NCBI GenBank assembly: GCA_036822055.1
Contig: DAISIK010000037.1
Span: 1-27,235, forward strand
Source: DAISIK01 sp036822055
GTDB taxonomy: Bacteria; Verrucomicrobiota; Verrucomicrobiia; Opitutales; Puniceicoccaceae
Direction of reading: 5' to 3'
Length of the DNA stretch: 27,235 bases
Part shown: positions 23,999 through 27,235 of the stretch, piece by piece
How the letters are laid out: each line of letters starts with the position of its first letter
Position numbering within the stretch: position 1 is the first letter of the stretch
Position numbers and translations under genes: made by a program
The notes under the pieces: generated by a model
What the model was told of the DNA's origin: nothing
Seen by the model: the letters and a program-made list of their open reading frames with translations, nothing else
Databases searched by the model: none

Positions 23999-25090
23999 TC
24001 AAGAAAGGCCTTTCTCGGCCTTTGGCAAAACCACTACGTCCTCGGGCTCAGCCCAGGCGTCCACCTCGTCGCCAATCGCCGCCGTGGCGTGCCGTGGATT
24101 CAACTCTGAAACCCGCAAGACCGAGTTTTCGCTCCCGCGCAAGGAGTAGTGGGCCACCTCCCCAAAATAAACCGAGTCTTCGACCTTCGCCTTAAACCCA
24201 TTCTCCTCAACCAGATGTTGGCCGAGCGAGATTGCCTCCGGACGGACGCAGACCGTAACCGCCTCACCCTCCGGCGGCTCATCAGCAAAACCGGAAAGCA
24301 CCCCCTTCAGCAGACCGATCTCTGTTTTGACCAGAACCTCGCCCGCTCCCGAGGTCACCACCGATCCCGGAAGAAAATTGGCCTCACCGATGAACGCCGC
24401 GACAAAAGAAGACCTCGGACGCTTGTAAACTTCCCGTGGTGCCCCTACTTGCAAAATCTCTCCCTGTTCGAAAACCGCCATCCGGTCCGCAATCGAGAGG
24501 GCCTCCTTTTGATCGTGGGTCACATAAATGGTCGTTAGCTTAAACTCCTTACAAACCCTCCGAATCTCGAGCCGCATCTCGTTACGGAGCTTTGCATCAA
24601 GATTGGACAGGGGCTCATCAAGCAGGAGACATTTGGGGCGCACCACCAATGCCCGCGCCAGAGCCACCCGCTGCTGCTGTCCCCCCGAGAGCTGGTTCGG
24701 CTTGCGCTCTCCGTACTGCTCCATACGCACCGAGGCTAGTGCCGCAGCCACCCGCTCCTGTTTTTCCTCCTTGTTAACCTTGAGCTGATCAAGCCCGAAA
24801 CCCACGTTTTCCGCCACCGTCATATGGGGCCATAGCGCGTAGCTCTGAAACATCATTCCAGTCCGTCGCTTGTGCGGCGGCACCGTGGAAACATCGTCGC
24901 CATCAAAGGTGATTGAACCACCATCCGGAGCGTAAAATCCGGCGATGGTACGCAGCAAAGTGGTCTTTCCGCAGCCACTCGGCCCCAGCAGGAAAAAAAG
25001 TTCTCCACTGTCGATCTCGAGGTCGATTCCCTTGAGGGCTTCAGTTTTCCCAAACAACTTGCGCACCCCGTTAACTCGTATCGCCGTCAT
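23999..25090 (-). CDS. ABC transporter ATP-binding protein (FbpC/PotA type)
   Basis: A 363-aa cytoplasmic ATPase subunit for import. It has Walker A GPSGCGKT at 36-43, Q-loop Gln82, the signature LSGGQQQR at 134-141, Walker B LLLDEP at 155-160 with the D-loop, and the switch His192 in YVTHDQKEALSIADR. After residue ~235 comes a C-terminal regulatory (TOBE-type) region with CVRPEAISLG, as in iron(III), spermidine and sugar importers. The gene is followed 43 bp later by the binding-protein gene. No membrane permease is encoded in the window, although this ATPase needs one. The 85-bp upstream spacer has a tandem direct repeat next to the start. Confidence 0.92.
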   Translation of the reverse strand: MTAIRVNGVRKLFGKTEALKGIDLEIDSGELFFLLGPSGCGKTTLLRTIAGFYAPDGGSITFDGDDVSTVPPHKRRTGMMFQSYALWPHMTVAENVGFGLDQLKVNKEEKQERVAAALASVRMEQYGERKPNQLSGGQQQRVALARALVVRPKCLLLDEPLSNLDAKLRNEMRLEIRRVCKEFKLTTIYVTHDQKEALSIADRMAVFEQGEILQVGAPREVYKRPRSSFVAAFIGEANFLPGSVVTSGAGEVLVKTEIGLLKGVLSGFADEPPEGEAVTVCVRPEAISLGQHLVEENGFKAKVEDSVYFGEVAHYSLRGSENSVLRVSELNPRHATAAIGDEVDAWAEPEDVVVLPKAEKGLS

Positions 25091-25102
25091 ATCCCACCAG
25101 AC

Positions 25103-25124
25103 AATCCCAAGGAATCCCCAAGGG
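25103..25124. repeat. Short tandem direct repeat upstream of the ABC ATPase gene
   Basis: AATCCCAAGG (25103-25112) is immediately repeated as AATCCCCAAGGG (25113-25124), 12 bp upstream of the ABC ATPase start. It might be a regulator site or chance; there is no further evidence. Confidence 0.25.
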
Positions 25125-25175
25125 TCAAACTGCTAAAATTTGTGCAACGAAATCGATACACACAAAAAAGCTTCA

Positions 25176-25811
25176 TCAACCCCTTCCTCTTAAGAGCCCT
25201 TTGATCCATTCCTTAAACTCCAGAACTCCATCTACCCCGACGGTTGCAATGAGATAGATTACGTAAGCGTATAGCGCCACCGCTAAACAACCAATCACCA
25301 GGGCCCCCACCGCGACTAACCCGTCCTTCTCCGAAAAGGAAACCCCGATCGCGAAAATCACCATCGCTGGAAAGGTGTTCGTTAGCGGGATTGGAAAGAT
25401 CATCAAAGTCGCCATCATTGTCACCACCACTCCAAAAAAGATCCGACCCCTTCGCCCGAGGATCCAGGCTCCCCGAGGCCGCACCCATTTCTCGGTCCGA
25501 TTCAGGAATTTCAGACCAGCCCCGAGAAGACGCTGGCTGGCCTTCTCCGAAAGCTCCAACCGTCGAGCCCTCCCGGGTAAAACCGGCTTGGTCGAGCCCA
25601 CCATCATTTGCAAGCCGAGGATGGCCAGGACGATCCCGAAGGGAGTACTGTATCCCGGCGCCGGAATCGGCAGGGCGCTCGGCAAGGAGAGGATCACCAG
25701 AAGCAATCCAAAACCACGCTCCTCCACCGAATCAATCAAGGTACCGACCCGCAGCGGACCACCGACGGATAGCAAACTCCTCAAATTATCGGAAAGGGAC
25801 CAGCAATGCAT
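25176..25811 (-). CDS. ExoD-family membrane protein
   Basis: A 211-aa inner-membrane protein of the ExoD family (exopolysaccharide synthesis ExoD). The N-terminal LRVGTLIDSVEERGFGLLLVILSLPSALPIPAPGYSTPFGIVLAILGLQMM is the family hallmark. Four to five further helices follow (RIFFGVVVTMMATLMIFPIPLTNTFPAMVIFAIGVSFSEKDG and VGALVIGCLAVALYAYVIYLIATVG), with the duplicated P(I/L)P motifs. ExoD affects exopolysaccharide production and alkaline-stress tolerance in rhizobia; the molecular role is unclear. The gene lies 85 bp before the ABC ATPase gene on the same strand and is divergent from nadD, so it may or may not be in the same transcript. Confidence 0.88.
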   Translation of the reverse strand: MHCWSLSDNLRSLLSVGGPLRVGTLIDSVEERGFGLLLVILSLPSALPIPAPGYSTPFGIVLAILGLQMMVGSTKPVLPGRARRLELSEKASQRLLGAGLKFLNRTEKWVRPRGAWILGRRGRIFFGVVVTMMATLMIFPIPLTNTFPAMVIFAIGVSFSEKDGLVAVGALVIGCLAVALYAYVIYLIATVGVDGVLEFKEWIKGLLRGRG

Positions 25812-25896
25812 CCCTCATCTCTTTCCAACCATCCCCAAAAGACCAGCTAAATGAATTGTGCTGGCCTCCGATCATTGCGGAGCTTACTACCCACTG

Positions 25897-26487
25897 ATGC
25901 GGATTGGCTTACTCGGAGGAACCTTTGACCCTATTCATTTGGGCCACCGCATCCTTGCCCAGGAAGCTTTCCTCCACGCTCAACTCGACGAGGTTCGATT
26001 GATCCCCGCCTTTCAGGCACCCCTTCGCTCGGCCGCTCCAGCCGCTCCCCCTGCACATCGGCTCGAAATGGCCAGCCTCACCACCGTCGACCTCGCCTAC
26101 CTCAAAGTGGATCCGCGAGAGATCCACCATCAGAGCTGCCGCTACGCCGTCGAAACCATCCGCGAACTCATTCGAGGAGAGCCTCATAACCAGTGGTTCT
26201 GGATCCTCGGAGCTGATCAATTCTCCCGCCTTCCCGATTGGGCAGAGCCCGATGCCCTTGCCCGCCTCGTGACCTTTTTAGTCCTCGAGCGAGAACTTTC
26301 CCCGCTCGTTCCACCGCCGCTCGCCGGGCTTCAATACCAGATCATGCCCGGTCATCGCTTTGACTGCAGTGCCTCGGAGATCCGCCTTCGCATTGCCCAA
26401 TCCCAGCCCTGGGAGAGCTTCGTCCTGCCTAGCGTGGTATCCTACATCAAACGCCACCAGCTCTACCAGGGCAGTTCGGTCAGTTGA
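25897..26487 (+). CDS. nadD: Nicotinate-nucleotide adenylyltransferase
   Basis: A 196-aa nucleotidyltransferase that joins nicotinate mononucleotide with ATP to form deamido-NAD in NAD biosynthesis. The family motif GGTFDPIHLGH is at 7-17, giving the ATP-binding H-x-G-H. WILGADQFSRLPDW is near 102-115, and a C-terminal SASEIRLRI stands in for the usual ISSTxIR. The reading frame opens at a GTG at 25858 but the ATG at 25897 gives the standard N-terminus (MRIGLLGGTFDP). It is upstream of rsfS, an arrangement common in bacteria, with a 106-bp spacer. Confidence 0.95.
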   Translation: MRIGLLGGTFDPIHLGHRILAQEAFLHAQLDEVRLIPAFQAPLRSAAPAAPPAHRLEMASLTTVDLAYLKVDPREIHHQSCRYAVETIRELIRGEPHNQWFWILGADQFSRLPDWAEPDALARLVTFLVLERELSPLVPPPLAGLQYQIMPGHRFDCSASEIRLRIAQSQPWESFVLPSVVSYIKRHQLYQGSSVS

Positions 26488-26549
26488 TCCGGTGCAGTCC
26501 ACTTCCACCATTCGGCCCCGGAGCCCATCCCCCAGGCAGATTTTTTCCT

Positions 26550-26559
26550 CCGGTTGACA
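26550..26559 (+). promoter_or_regulatory. Possible -35 element upstream of rsfS
   Basis: CTCCGGTTGACA contains TTGACA at 26554-26559, 34 bp before the rsfS ATG. It sits in the same CCGGTTGACA 10-mer (here shared from 26550) as upstream of rpsT. A -10 box at the expected spacing is not evident. Tentative. Confidence 0.3.
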
Positions 26560-26593
26560 TCTCCTCTCCATATTCCAAAGCTCTCCACCGTAA

Positions 26594-26980
26594 ATGCTAG
26601 CCCAGACCATTCCTCACGATTTGCTCACCAGCCTCCGTCTGGCCTGCGTTGCCCTCGATTCCCGCAAAGCCGAGTCTGTTAAAATCTTTGATGTCCGCGG
26701 CATCTCCCCGGTGACCGATTTTTTGATCATAGCCTCCGGGAACTCCCCACCCCACCTCAAGGCCCTCCGTAACGCCGTTACTGAGGAAATCCGCGACCGC
26801 TCGGTGCGCGGTCGTGGCGCACCCGACGAATTGGACAGCGGCTGGATCGTCATCGATGCCTTCGACCTCATCATTCACCTGTTCACCGAGGAACAGCGTG
26901 CCTACTACCGTCTGGAGGGACTCTACCGAGACGCCAACAAGCTCGAGATCGAAGAAATTCTTGGTTCAACTCCCAGTTGA
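26594..26980 (+). CDS. rsfS: Ribosome silencing factor RsfS
   Basis: A 128-aa protein of the RsfS/YbeB/Iojap family, which binds ribosomal protein uL14 and blocks subunit joining when nutrients are scarce. The core motifs are present: DVRGISPVTDFLIIASGNSPPHL near 35-57, GWIVIDAFDLIIHLFTEEQRAYYRLEGLYRDA in the second half. In the typical family the last motif is LE-LW-DA; here it is LEGLYRDA. Length is near the family norm. It follows nadD on the same strand and precedes tRNA-Pro. Confidence 0.95.
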   Translation: MLAQTIPHDLLTSLRLACVALDSRKAESVKIFDVRGISPVTDFLIIASGNSPPHLKALRNAVTEEIRDRSVRGRGAPDELDSGWIVIDAFDLIIHLFTEEQRAYYRLEGLYRDANKLEIEEILGSTPS

Positions 26981-27026
26981 GTCTTGCAAACCCGCAAAGC
27001 AGAATTTCTACTCGACCTTTCGGATT

Positions 27027-27103
27027 CGGGGCGTAGCGCAGTCTGGTAGCGCATCTGCTTTGGGAGCAGAGGGTCGCAGGTTCGAATCCTGCCGCCCCGA
27101 CCA
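27027..27103 (+). tRNA. tRNA-Pro (anticodon TGG)
   Basis: A full cloverleaf of 77 nt with encoded CCA (27101-27103). The acceptor stem CGGGGCG / CGCCCCG pairs fully. The anticodon stem TCTGC / GCAGA encloses TTTGGGA with anticodon TGG for proline. The T-arm GCAGG TTCGAAT CCTGC is standard. It lies 46 bp after rsfS. Confidence 0.96.
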
Positions 27104-27171
27104 TTTGGCCATACTCTGTTGACCACGGCGGACAAGGACCCTTGGGACCATCGACAATCGGCTCCTGGAAA
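27104..27171. other. Spacer between the two tRNA genes
   Basis: A 68-bp spacer between tRNA-Pro (plus strand) and the minus-strand CAT tRNA. I see nothing further in it. Confidence 0.3.

Positions 27172-27235
<64 letters not shown>

Overview
The window (27,235 bp) looks like a chromosomal piece from a Verrucomicrobiota bacterium, probably of the Opitutae type. The main taxonomic pointer is the 1079-aa pseudopilin-like protein at 4354-7593. Its N-terminus (one hydrophobic helix, then an LALGQLQ motif and a WLGVWD motif) resembles the very large secreted proteins I know from that phylum. The housekeeping genes (argS, trmB, rpsT, nadD, rsfS, tRNA-Pro and a CAT-anticodon tRNA) show this is chromosome rather than plasmid or phage. 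I found no transposase, integrase, phage gene, rRNA or CRISPR array. Gene density is high and no gap exceeds 300 bp.

Layout, left to right. (1) 1-2.4 kb, minus strand: an active-site-divergent pyrimidine-nucleoside phosphorylase homologue followed by a fructosamine-kinase family protein. (2) 2.4-8.4 kb, plus strand: argS, then the giant pseudopilin-like protein and a small secreted protein. (3) 8.6-11.7 kb: a secreted unknown (minus), an unknown protein translationally coupled to an EamA/DMT permease (plus), and a GT-A fold glycosyltransferase (minus). (4) 11.9-15.3 kb, plus: a tight three-gene operon of a cupin protein, a zinc-ribbon two-helix membrane protein, and an asparagine-synthetase-like enzyme whose glutaminase Cys2 is Ser. 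(5) 15.4-20.0 kb, plus: a complete arsenic operon arsR-arsC-arsD-arsA-x-acr3, where x is a 73-aa FmdB-like protein that lost its zinc cysteines and gained a CGPGCCCN tail. (6) 20.1-22.1 kb: trmB (minus), rpsT (plus) and an RluA-like protein with an altered catalytic motif (plus). (7) 22.1-22.3 kb: a tandem pair of REP-like repeats. (8) 22.3-25.8 kb, minus: an ExoD-like membrane protein, an ABC ATPase and a solute-binding protein with no permease. (9) 25.9-27.2 kb: nadD, rsfS, tRNA-Pro(TGG) and a truncated CAT tRNA.

How the genes work together. In the ars operon, ArsR senses As(III) and represses; ArsC reduces arsenate; ArsD hands As(III) to the ArsA ATPase; ArsA is expected to energise the ACR3 carrier; the Cys-tailed protein may be an additional As(III) carrier (inference). 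The cupin / zinc-ribbon / AsnB-like operon is the best candidate here for an undescribed system: probably ATP-dependent amide formation without glutamine hydrolysis, on an unknown substrate. Several proteins (phosphorylase, RluA-like, AsnB-like, FmdB-like) keep the family fold but have changed key residues, and each is reported separately.
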